This document shows positions 52,010 to 59,732 of a stretch of DNA of 64,000 nt, in pieces. The stretch is from NAT127 sp041655035 (GTDB lineage Bacteria > Pseudomonadota > Gammaproteobacteria > Pseudomonadales > Porticoccaceae): positions 1-64,000 of the forward strand of contig JBAZCN010000005.1 in the NCBI GenBank assembly GCA_041655035.1, given 5' to 3'. The notes under the pieces were generated by a model. The model was not told the DNA's origin, did not search any database, and saw only the letters and a program-made list of their open reading frames with translations. The translations under genes and the position numbers were made by a program. Position 1 is the first letter of the stretch. The number at the start of each line of letters is the position of its first letter.

Positions 52010-52039
52010 GATATTCCCCTCGGTAAGTGGTTCGATGGC

Positions 52040-52045
52040 AGTACA
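52040..52045 (-). promoter_or_regulatory. Predicted -10 element of ompW
   Basis: Minus-strand TGTACT preceded by TGC; a start near 52033 would place the ANR box centre at -41.5 and leave a 24-nt leader. Confidence 0.45.
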
Positions 52046-52067
52046 GCACCGAGCGGATTCATGAAAA

Positions 52068-52081
52068 TTGATCCAGATTAA
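52068..52081 (-). promoter_or_regulatory. ANR/FNR binding site upstream of ompW
   Basis: TTGATCCAGATTAA matches TTGAT-N4-ATCAA at 9 of 10 positions. It is 59-72 nt upstream of the ompW start codon, fitting class II activation geometry with the -10 at 52040-52045. Confidence 0.7.
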
Positions 52082-52181
52082 TTCACATAGTATTTGTAGG
52101 GCTTTTATTGTCTTTATGACAAGAAAGAGTGATTCAGCTCAGCCAAATCACCCTTTTTCCGTCACCAGATAGTTTTTTCAT

Positions 52182-52257
52182 AGGTTGCGCTGACGCAGGA
52201 AGCGCACCGGCGGGGTCCATTCGGAGTGGTGCGCTTCATTCTTCAGCGCACCCTATG
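52182..52257. repeat. REP-like palindromic element, copy C
   Basis: A 76-nt element whose hairpin GGTGCGCT/AGCGCACC (52228-52252) is identical in both arms to copies A and B near 28.2-28.4 kb, with loop changes. The left half forms a second imperfect palindrome in opposite sense. It lies between ompW and a DUF4399 gene. Confidence 0.75.
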
Positions 52258-52316
52258 AGCCAGATCACACCCCTTGTTACTGCTTGTTTTACTCGACAAC
52301 TGTTATTCAACAACTG

Positions 52317-52736
52317 TTATTCAACAGTAATGGTAACGACCTCGGATTTCACCGGCGGACTGTGGGGAATATGGGAATAGTCCCCCAGCAGCAGTTGCAG
52401 GGTGTGGGTACCGGGCGCGAGTTCGAATTCCGCCTCCGTCTGGCCGCCGCCAAAATGGATGTGATTGGCATCCGTGGGAATGGGTAGGTCCAGGTTCGGC
52501 AGTCCATCGACATCGACCAGCAAATGGTGGTGTCCGGTGTTGGCATGCTGTATACCGGCGGGTGCGATCCCCATGCCTCCGAGGCCAAATACCACTTTCA
52601 CCGGGCTGTTGACGGTGGCGCCGTCCTCAGGCGAGATGATCGTTGCCTTGGCACCATCCGGAGCCGGCGTCGGACCGGCCAGAGCAAGACTGGCGGCAGC
52701 GGCGAGCAACAGTGATAGGAGACCGTGTTTTTTCAT
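52317..52736 (-). CDS. DUF4399 periplasmic protein
   Basis: A 139-aa protein with a signal peptide (1-20, LLSLLLAAAASLALA) and an Ig-like beta domain. The family segments ATIISPEDGATVNSPVKVVFGLGGMG and GHHHLLVD are visible, and further His residues (ANHIHFGGG) could bind metal. The function is unknown; it is probably periplasmic. It has a 110-nt gap to bolA upstream. Confidence 0.87.
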   Translation of the reverse strand: MKKHGLLSLLLAAAASLALAGPTPAPDGAKATIISPEDGATVNSPVKVVFGLGGMGIAPAGIQHANTGHHHLLVDVDGLPNLDLPIPTDANHIHFGGGQTEAEFELAPGTHTLQLLLGDYSHIPHSPPVKSEVVTITVE

Positions 52737-52846
52737 GGTAATCGCGCCTTCTGGTTTTTGAGTTGTTGTCGATGGGTGATCGTTGCATGGCGACCTGCCG
52801 GCAGGTGACGCCGCAGGCAGGGCCCGCACCGCGAGGAACCACCACC

Positions 52847-53161
52847 TCAGGTGGGTGTGGTCTTGGAACCGCCCAGGCAATTGGGCGAATCCGGTGCAGC
52901 ACCCTGCCACTCTTCCGGTGAATAGGTGTGCAGGGCGAGGGCGTGAACACCCGTCTGCAACTCTTCGGCGAGGATCCGGTACACCATTTGATGCCGCTGT
53001 ACCGCCCTCTTGCCGACAAAGGCATCGCTCACCACGATTACCTTGAAATGGGTTTGTGAATTGGGCGGCACACTGTGCATGTGGCTCTCGTTGATCACCT
53101 CGAGGTGTCGAGGCGACAGCTCCCCGCCGATCTTGTCTTCGATTACGCCTTGAACATTCAT
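52847..53161 (-). CDS. BolA-family protein
   Basis: A 104-aa class II KH-like BolA protein: INESHMHSVPPNSQTHFKVIVVSDAFVGKRAVQRHQMVYRIL carries the usual invariant His and the VxHRxxVYxxL-type pattern. BolA proteins bind [2Fe-2S] clusters with monothiol glutaredoxins and affect morphology. Start at 53161. It has no clear operon partner. Confidence 0.9.
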   Translation of the reverse strand: MNVQGVIEDKIGGELSPRHLEVINESHMHSVPPNSQTHFKVIVVSDAFVGKRAVQRHQMVYRILAEELQTGVHALALHTYSPEEWQGAAPDSPNCLGGSKTTPT

Positions 53162-53655
53162 GATCCACTCCGGTATCCACTGCGCTCGCCTCTCTTGGAC
53201 AGAACAGGCTGAGCTCAAGATATCGCCCGAGCGCGGACCACCAAGCACCGCCACCCAGGCTGACGACCGGCAGGATGGTAGCAGACTTCCTGTCGACCGG
53301 CACGACGCCCTTTCAGGCACGAGTCATCCGCGCACAGCGCCCGGCCTTCAGCAGTAAGCCCTGTCGCCCGCCTGTTGTGATCGGCAAAAGGCAACTCTGA
53401 AACCAGGTTGCTGGACCGGAGGATAAAGAGCAGGGAAACCGGCATTCCATTGCCCAACGCACATCCTGTACGAGCATCATCATCGACATGCTTCCCTGCA
53501 TATGCCCATCCCGGGCATATGCGGATTCTAACCAGCCTCGATACAAATGAAAACCACTATTACTCGTATCGGATTGTTGCCGACGACACCGGGAAGCAGA
53601 AGACGAGTTCCGAAAACGAGCAGTCTCAGCGCCCGGCAAAGGCTATGATTGAGCC
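53162..53655. other. Intergenic region with a palindrome
   Basis: 494 nt between bolA and the Ada-AlkA gene. I see no supported gene; short frames on both strands lack similarity to anything I know. It contains the inverted repeat described separately at 53498-53522. Confidence 0.5.
53498..53522. promoter_or_regulatory. Inverted repeat upstream of the Ada-AlkA gene
   Basis: GCATATGCCC and its exact complement separated by 5 nt. It is 134 nt before the Ada-AlkA start. It could be an operator, an RNA hairpin or a leftover REP-type element; its sequence differs from the REP copies. Confidence 0.5.
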
Positions 53656-55134
53656 ATGGAACTGACCCGCGATATCTGCTACTCCGCCCTGGTAAGCCGC
53701 GACGCCCGCTTTGACGGCCATTTTTTCGTGGGCGTCTCGACCACCGGTATCTATTGCCGGCCGATTTGCCGGGTGAGAACCCCCAATGCCGCCAATACCC
53801 ATTTCTTCCCGAGTGCCGCGGCCGCGGAAAAAGCCGGCTATCGCCCCTGCCTGCGCTGCCGTCCGGAAATCGCTCCGGGCTACGCCCCGGTGGACAGTGG
53901 CCACAGCCTCGCCCACGCCGCCCGGCAAATGATCGACAAGGGCATGCTCGACACCCACTCGGCGGAACACCTCGCTGCCCGCCTCGGCATCAGCAGCCGC
54001 TACCTGCGGCGCATTTTCCATGATCAGTACGGGGTGAGTCCCGGCGAGTACAACCATTCGCGGCGCCTGCTGCTCGCCAAGCAGCTGCTGACGGATACCC
54101 GGCTGCCGATCAGTGACATCGCCCTGGCCGCCGGATTCCGCAGCCTGCCGCGATTCAATACGGTCTTTCGGCAGACCTACCGGATGCCACCGTCGCGCTT
54201 CCGCAGGCAGGGGATCGCGGCGGACGCCAACGTCTTTTCTTTCGAACTCGGCTATCGCCCACCCTATGCCTGGCGCCAGTTGTTGCACTTTTTGCAACCG
54301 CGTGCCATACGCGGCGTCGAAGCCGTCGCCGGCGACAGCTACCGGCGGGTCATCACCTTGCGCGACGCCGGCGGTGACAGCTGGACGGGCTGGGTCGAAA
54401 TCAGCCATCGAGCGGCACGTCAGCGTATCGCCATCAAGTTGGCTCACGGTCTGCTGCCCCGGCTGAGCATCATCAGAAGCTCTCTCAGCCACTTTCTCGA
54501 TCTCAGCCAAAATCCTCACGAAATCCAGGCTGCACTCGGCCAGTTGCAGGACTGGCAGCCGGGCCTGCGCATGCCCGGCTGCCTCGACGGCTTCGAGGCC
54601 GCGGTGCGCGCCATCGCCGGCCAGCAGATTACCGTGGGCGCCGCTATCACCTGGCTGCACAAATTCGTCGACCGCTTTGGCTGCGAGGTGGCCACTCCCT
54701 TTCCCGACCTCAACCGGAGCTTTCCTTCGGCGACGACGATCGCCGAGTTGGCTGTGGAGCAGATCGCCGAACTCGGCATCATCCGCCAGCGGGCTGCCGC
54801 CATCATCGAGCTGGCCAGGCGGTATCGCGAAGATCCGACATTGTTGGAGCCCGGCTTCGACGCCGAAAACAAGATCGAGCGCCTGCTCACCATTCCCGGC
54901 ATCGGCGACTGGACGGCCCAGTACATCGCCATGCGGGCGCTCTCCCACGCCGATGCCTTCCCGGCCGCCGACGCCGGCGTGCTGGCCGCCCTCTCGACGC
55001 TCAACGGCCACAAGATGCAGGCTGCCCAGGCTCGCCACCTGGCGCAATCCTGGCGTCCCTGGCGCAGCTACATGACCTTGCATCTGTGGAGCATCGGCAA
55101 CCTCACTGACGGCAGGAATACCCATGACAATTGA
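53656..55134 (+). CDS. Ada-AraC-AlkA fusion DNA repair protein
   Basis: A 492-aa three-part protein. Residues 1-75 are the Ada N-terminal phosphotriester-repair domain (GIYCRPICRV with Cys34 and Cys38, and PCLRC with Cys65 and Cys68). Residues about 85-185 are an AraC HTH. Residues about 190-490 are an AlkA-type 3-methyladenine glycosylase with the helix-hairpin-helix IPGIGDWTAQYIAMR and the catalytic Asp region HADAFPAADAGVL. It would sense methylated DNA backbone, activate repair genes and excise alkylated bases. The last 11 nt overlap ogt, so the two are co-translated. Confidence 0.94.
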   Translation: MELTRDICYSALVSRDARFDGHFFVGVSTTGIYCRPICRVRTPNAANTHFFPSAAAAEKAGYRPCLRCRPEIAPGYAPVDSGHSLAHAARQMIDKGMLDTHSAEHLAARLGISSRYLRRIFHDQYGVSPGEYNHSRRLLLAKQLLTDTRLPISDIALAAGFRSLPRFNTVFRQTYRMPPSRFRRQGIAADANVFSFELGYRPPYAWRQLLHFLQPRAIRGVEAVAGDSYRRVITLRDAGGDSWTGWVEISHRAARQRIAIKLAHGLLPRLSIIRSSLSHFLDLSQNPHEIQAALGQLQDWQPGLRMPGCLDGFEAAVRAIAGQQITVGAAITWLHKFVDRFGCEVATPFPDLNRSFPSATTIAELAVEQIAELGIIRQRAAAIIELARRYREDPTLLEPGFDAENKIERLLTIPGIGDWTAQYIAMRALSHADAFPAADAGVLAALSTLNGHKMQAAQARHLAQSWRPWRSYMTLHLWSIGNLTDGRNTHDN

Positions 55135-55606
55135 CTACAGAGATTTCCCCACTCCTCTCGGCACCCTTCGCATCACCACCAATGGCAAGGCATTGACCGG
55201 CTGTTATTTTGCCGGCCAGAAGTACTTTCCCACACCAACCACGGCATGGCGCGAGGCGCGCGAGTCGGCGCTGCTCGACGCCGCGCAGAGCGCGATCGAC
55301 GCCTATTTCCGCAGCGGCCGGCTCGACCACCATATCGAGATGGCTCCGTTGGGCACCGGCTTCCAACAGCAGGTATGGCAGGCCCTGCGGCAGATCCCCG
55401 ACGGTGACACCCGCAGCTACAGCGAGATCGCCTCACAACTCGGCCGGCCCGCCGCCACCCGCGCGGTCGCCGCCGCCATCGGCCGCAACCCGATCTCGCT
55501 TCTCATCCCCTGCCACCGGGTCATCGGCAAAAACCGGTCGTTGACCGGTTACGCCGGAGGTATCGACAGGAAACGCGCCCTGCTGCAGCTGGAAGGCGCA
55601 CTGTAA
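55124..55606 (+). CDS. ogt: Methylated-DNA-protein-cysteine methyltransferase
   Basis: A 160-aa suicide repair protein that takes O6-methyl groups from guanine onto Cys130 in the motif IPCHRV. The RAVAAAIGRNP helix supplies the arginine finger. It lies 4.6 kb from anr, recalling the fnr-ogt-uspE neighbourhood of E. coli. Start ATG 55124 overlaps the Ada-AlkA gene. Confidence 0.95.
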   Translation: MTIDYRDFPTPLGTLRITTNGKALTGCYFAGQKYFPTPTTAWREARESALLDAAQSAIDAYFRSGRLDHHIEMAPLGTGFQQQVWQALRQIPDGDTRSYSEIASQLGRPAATRAVAAAIGRNPISLLIPCHRVIGKNRSLTGYAGGIDRKRALLQLEGAL

Positions 55607-55618
55607 ACCACGGTTGTC

Positions 55619-56653
55619 TCACCAGAGATAGCCGATACTCACGATATAGCTGGAGTCCGTGCTCTTGAACCCGGCCGGCGGGCTGTTCTGCCAGTCGATG
55701 TTGTATTGCAATGTGGCATTCAGATTGGCCACCAGCGGAAAGCGCAAGCCGGTCTGTGCACGGATGATCAGATCGCTGGCGTCTTCGAGGCTGACCAAGC
55801 CCTCGTGATCGTGAAAGAACTGTGTGCCGCCGGAGAACAGGTACTGCGCATAACGCATCGCCCAGCGCCCGGCCGCGTAGCCATCGTCGTCGGCAATATC
55901 GTAGTCGTTATTGACGTAGCTGAGGCCACCTTCCAGTGACAGGCTGCGCGCCGGCGTTTCGAAGAACTGATAACCGGAGCCCGCGCCGATGGTGGTGCGC
56001 AGGTTCAGATCCTTGAACTTATCTTCCTCGGCATCGGTATTGGCGTAGGCATACCATTTATCCGTCAGGAAGTGGTCGTACTTGAAATACAGTCTGTTAT
56101 TGCGCGCGGTCTCGGTGCCATCTTCCTTCTTGTTTTCACCCGTCGCGCCGATGGTAAAGCGGTTTTTGACACTGCGAATCACTGTCTCGGCATCGTAATA
56201 CAGCTGGTCGTTGTCGGTGTTGCCGCGGTTCATGGTGAGGCCGAGCTGAGCGCGCCCCGAGACGTTCACACCCTCGCCGGTGACCTCGGGCGGCGGGTTG
56301 ATATATTCCACTTCGGCTAGCGCGATCGGCGTGGTGGTGATGGTCGTGCCGGCGCGCAATACCACCGTTTCATCGGCCTTTCCGGATGCCTGGGCATCGA
56401 GCACTGTGCGGTCCTTGAGCATGAAACGCGCCGGCTGGCTGGTTTCGATGCCGGCCACTTCACTCCATTTGATCACCACCTTGCCGGCATAAGGGGTGTC
56501 GAGTGTCAGTTGATCGCCCTGCTTACTGACAATGGTGCCGGTGAGCCGGTCACCGCCTTTCAAGTGAACCGTATCGGCAGCCGCTGATTGACTGGTACCG
56601 AATCCCACCAGAGCGCATGACGCCAGGACAAGCGAAAGAGATTTTCTGATCAT
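55619..56653 (-). CDS. DUF481 outer-membrane beta-barrel protein
   Basis: A 344-aa exported protein with a signal peptide (about 1-26, ending SAAADT). A small beta region near 27-100 (VHLKGGDRLTGTIVSKQGDQLTL) and then a DUF481 barrel region (about 130-344) follow; the latter has alternating strands such as AQLGLTMNRGNTDNDQLYYDAETV and a terminal aromatic strand ending GYLW. The YdiY-like family is induced by acid in E. coli. Its function is unknown. Convergent with ogt. Confidence 0.88.
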   Translation of the reverse strand: MIRKSLSLVLASCALVGFGTSQSAAADTVHLKGGDRLTGTIVSKQGDQLTLDTPYAGKVVIKWSEVAGIETSQPARFMLKDRTVLDAQASGKADETVVLRAGTTITTTPIALAEVEYINPPPEVTGEGVNVSGRAQLGLTMNRGNTDNDQLYYDAETVIRSVKNRFTIGATGENKKEDGTETARNNRLYFKYDHFLTDKWYAYANTDAEEDKFKDLNLRTTIGAGSGYQFFETPARSLSLEGGLSYVNNDYDIADDDGYAAGRWAMRYAQYLFSGGTQFFHDHEGLVSLEDASDLIIRAQTGLRFPLVANLNATLQYNIDWQNSPPAGFKSTDSSYIVSIGYLW

Positions 56654-56864
56654 ATTATTTTCCTTTTATTTCCGTAAGTGACTGAACGCGTACAGCCCGC
56701 CCGTGGCACGTCGGGCCCGATCCAAGATAGCCATGGGTAATAAAGCCACATTCGCGCCATTAGTCAATGGCCCGCCGAGGAACACCGCAGACAAGGCGAG
56801 CGGCTTCGGCGTGCAACCGACAGCGGGCGATGCCCGTCAACGACACGGGCATCCAGTGGTCTGT

Positions 56865-57491
56865 TTACCTGCCGGCCGACAGGGCATCATGGCTGGTAAT
56901 CAGATTGCGGTAGTCGGGGATATGGCTGGAGAACAGCGCCGCCAGACCTTCGACGTCGTTGCGCCAGTCGCGGTGCAGCTCACAGGCGACACCGAACCAG
57001 CTCATCAACTGCGCGCCCGCCTGTGACATGCGGTCCCAGGCCGAATGGCGGGTCACCTCGTTGAAAGTGCCTGAGGCATCGGTCACCACGAACACATCGT
57101 AACCTTCCGCGATCGCCGACAGTGCGGGAAATGCGACACACACCTCGGTGACGACACCGGCGATGATCAGCTGCCGCCTGCCGGTCGCCCTGACGGCGGT
57201 GACGAAATCCTCATTGTCCCAGGCATTGATGTTGCCGGGGCGGGCAATGTAGGGCGCGGCGGGAAACTGTTCCTTCAACTCGGGGACCAGCGGGCCGTTC
57301 GGCCCGTTCTCGAAACTGGTGGTGAGAATGGTCGGCAGCTTGAAGTACTTGGCCAGATCGCCGAGCGCCAGCACGTTGTTCTTGAACCTGTCCGGATCGA
57401 TATCGCGAACCAGGGACAACAGGCCCGCCTGGTGATCGATCAGCAGCACGGCGGCATTGTCTTTATCGAGACGAATATAGGGCTTGTTCAT
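56865..57491 (-). CDS. Isochorismatase-like hydrolase (YcaC-type)
   Basis: A 208-aa cysteine hydrolase of the YcaC group: Asp19 in LLIDHQAGLL and Cys118 in TEVCVAFP match the catalytic Asp and nucleophilic Cys. At position 84, where YcaC numbering has a Lys, I read Arg; this should be confirmed by alignment. It is 75 nt downstream of the pirin gene, in the same orientation, in the LysR-linked cluster. Substrate unknown. Confidence 0.88.
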   Translation of the reverse strand: MNKPYIRLDKDNAAVLLIDHQAGLLSLVRDIDPDRFKNNVLALGDLAKYFKLPTILTTSFENGPNGPLVPELKEQFPAAPYIARPGNINAWDNEDFVTAVRATGRRQLIIAGVVTEVCVAFPALSAIAEGYDVFVVTDASGTFNEVTRHSAWDRMSQAGAQLMSWFGVACELHRDWRNDVEGLAALFSSHIPDYRNLITSHDALSAGR

Positions 57492-57565
57492 GGTTTTCTC
57501 CTTCGGGGGTCAAGGGGTGCAAAGCACCGGTGTGTCGGGCTCCCGACATGGCGGCCCGACAAAAG

Positions 57566-58432
57566 CTAGTGCGGCATCATGCCGAAGCGGCCACTGTTGA
57601 AATCGCTGATCGCCTGGACGATTTCCTGCTGAGTGTTCATCACGAACGGGCCGTGGCCGACTATCGGCTCATCGATGGGCTCGCCACTGAGCAGCAGAAC
57701 CGTGGCATCGCTGCTGGCCTCGAGCGATAGGTCGCCGCCCTCCCGGTCGAGCACCGCCATTTGAGTCTCGCGGACGATGGCGCTGCCGTTGATCCGCACC
57801 TCACCGCGCAGAACGATCGCCGCGCCGATCCAGCCTGCGGGCAGCGTCACCGCGCTGTAACCGCCCTGTGTCAGCCGCAGGTCCCAAACATTCATGGGTG
57901 TGAAGGTGCGCGCCGGGCCGGCGTGTCCGGAAAACTCTCCGGCAATGACCCGGACGGTGCCCGCCCCGTTGGGCAGCTCTGCCACCGGGATATTGCGGTC
58001 GAAGATAGCCTGGTAGCCCGGGGCTGCCATCTTGTCCCGGGCCGGCAGGTTCACCCAGAGCTGTACCATTTCCAGCACGCCACCCGACCGGCTGAACGCC
58101 GGAGAATGAAATTCTTCATGGAGTATCCCGGCGCCGGCGGTCATCCACTGTACGTCACCGGGGCCGATAACACCGCCCTCCCCGGTCGAATCGCGGTGCG
58201 CCACCTCGCCACTGTAGACGATGGTCACGGTCTCGAAGCCGCGATGAGGGTGGCGGCCCACACCGCGCGGCGTGGCGGTGGGCGTGAACTCCATCGGCCC
58301 GGCGTAATCGAGCAGCAGAAAGGGGCTGAGCTGCTTGCCGTGGCTGTCGTAAGAGAAGAGCGAGCGTGCCGGGAAGCCATCTCCGACCCAATGGGGGCGG
58401 GGCGCACTGTAGATACCAAGAATCTTTTTCAT
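57566..58432 (-). CDS. Pirin-family bicupin protein
   Basis: A 288-aa pirin. The N-terminal cupin has the metal-binding HPHRGFETVTIVYSG motif and a later Glu/His set (AGAGILHEEF). The C-terminal region completes the second cupin. Bacterial pirins can have quercetinase activity. Start at 58432 leaves a 153-nt divergent gap to the LysR regulator that contains the palindrome ACCCGGATCCGGGT. Confidence 0.92.
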   Translation of the reverse strand: MKKILGIYSAPRPHWVGDGFPARSLFSYDSHGKQLSPFLLLDYAGPMEFTPTATPRGVGRHPHRGFETVTIVYSGEVAHRDSTGEGGVIGPGDVQWMTAGAGILHEEFHSPAFSRSGGVLEMVQLWVNLPARDKMAAPGYQAIFDRNIPVAELPNGAGTVRVIAGEFSGHAGPARTFTPMNVWDLRLTQGGYSAVTLPAGWIGAAIVLRGEVRINGSAIVRETQMAVLDREGGDLSLEASSDATVLLLSGEPIDEPIVGHGPFVMNTQQEIVQAISDFNSGRFGMMPH

Positions 58433-58487
58433 GTTGCTCTCCTCAGAGTCCGGATAAATGCATGGTTTCCGAGAGCATAGATTCGAA

Positions 58488-58501
58488 ACCCGGATCCGGG
58501 T
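58488..58501. promoter_or_regulatory. Perfect palindrome, candidate LysR operator
   Basis: ACCCGGATCCGGGT is a perfect 14-nt palindrome in the pirin/LysR divergent gap, about 56 nt from the pirin start and 84 nt from the lysR start, which is where an autoregulated LysR target is expected. Confidence 0.5.
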
Positions 58502-58585
58502 AGTCTGCTGAACCGGGCAACAGAGTCCTATATTTGGGACGACCGGCATTTTGAATGACCCGGATTCCGAACGGTAAGGTGCCCC

Positions 58586-59491
58586 ATGCAGGATTTGAAC
58601 GACCTCTATTACTTTGTCCAGGCGGTAGATCACCGCGGTTTCGCGCCGGCCGCCAGGGCGCTGGGCGTACCCAAGTCCAAGCTTAGTCGACGTATCGCCA
58701 TGCTGGAGGAGCGGCTCAGTGTGCGGCTGATCCAGCGCTCGACACGTCACTTTTCGGTGACCGATATCGGACAGACCTACTACCATCACTGCAAGGCGAT
58801 GCTGGTGGAAGCCGAGGCTGCGCAGGAGGTCATCGACGCCTCGCGGGCCGAGCCCCGCGGCCTGATACGGGTGACCTGCCCGGTGGCACTGCTCCACGCG
58901 CACGTCGGCGTGATGCTGGCCGATTTCATGGCCCGATACCCTGGCGTCACAGTGCAACTGGAAGCCAGCAACCGCTTCGTCGACGTCGTCAGCGAAGCCG
59001 TGGATGTCGCCATCCGCGTGCGTCCCCCGCCGTTACAGAACAGCGATCTGGTGATGCGTGTCCTGGCCGATCGCGGGCAATGCCTGGTTGCCGGCCCGAT
59101 GCTCGTCCGGGAGAGAGGGCTGCCCGTTGCGCCCGCCGAGCTGAACGACTGGCCCAGCCTCGGGCTCGGTCAACCACAACAGGCTTACAGCTGGACGCTG
59201 TTCGGGCCGAATGAGGCTCAGTGCGCGGTGCACCATACACCCCGCTTCGTGACCACGGACATGATCGCGCTGAGAAACGCGGCGCTGGCCGGGGTCGGCG
59301 TTGTCCAGCTCCCGCTGTTGATGGTCCGCGAACACCTGGCCGCCGGTTCGCTGGTCAGGCTGGTGCCCGGGTGGGCGCCGCGTCGCGAGATCATCCACGC
59401 TGTCTTCCCCAGCAGGCGCGGCTTGCTGCCTTCGGTTCGCGCCCTCGTGGACCACCTCGCCGAACGCTTTGCGGCAATCGATGAGGACTAG
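58586..59491 (+). CDS. LysR-family transcriptional regulator
   Basis: A 301-aa regulator: N-terminal winged HTH (residues about 1-60, DHRGFAPAARALGVPKSKLSRRIAMLEERLSVRL) and a periplasmic-binding-like effector domain (about 90-295). Divergent from the pirin and YcaC-type genes, which it probably controls. Confidence 0.93.
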   Translation: MQDLNDLYYFVQAVDHRGFAPAARALGVPKSKLSRRIAMLEERLSVRLIQRSTRHFSVTDIGQTYYHHCKAMLVEAEAAQEVIDASRAEPRGLIRVTCPVALLHAHVGVMLADFMARYPGVTVQLEASNRFVDVVSEAVDVAIRVRPPPLQNSDLVMRVLADRGQCLVAGPMLVRERGLPVAPAELNDWPSLGLGQPQQAYSWTLFGPNEAQCAVHHTPRFVTTDMIALRNAALAGVGVVQLPLLMVREHLAAGSLVRLVPGWAPRREIIHAVFPSRRGLLPSVRALVDHLAERFAAIDED

Positions 59492-59732
59492 AACCCGGGC
59501 CGGGAGCGGTCCTATTCTTCGCATCGGAAGATCCAGATTCCACCACCGGGCCACGGTTTTCACACGATGGCGCCACTCATTTGCGCACAACCGCGATTGA
59601 TAGCCGTCATATAGCGCACCTTGACTCCCTCCGGTTTGATGCCATAGTGATTGCGATCCCTCAATATCGATAGCCTGTTGTAACCCGGCGATAGATAGCC
59701 TTTACTGATAATCGAATAATAAGAGGTTTTCC

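Noticed and set aside
53408..53665. Small plus-strand frame in the bolA/Ada-AlkA gap
   Set aside because: No ribosome-binding site, odd composition and no similarity that I recognise; it ends inside the Ada-AlkA start.
59492..59732. Fur box upstream of the TonB-dependent receptor
   Set aside because: The AT-rich stretch near 59705-59722 contains GATAAT but no convincing 19-bp palindrome.
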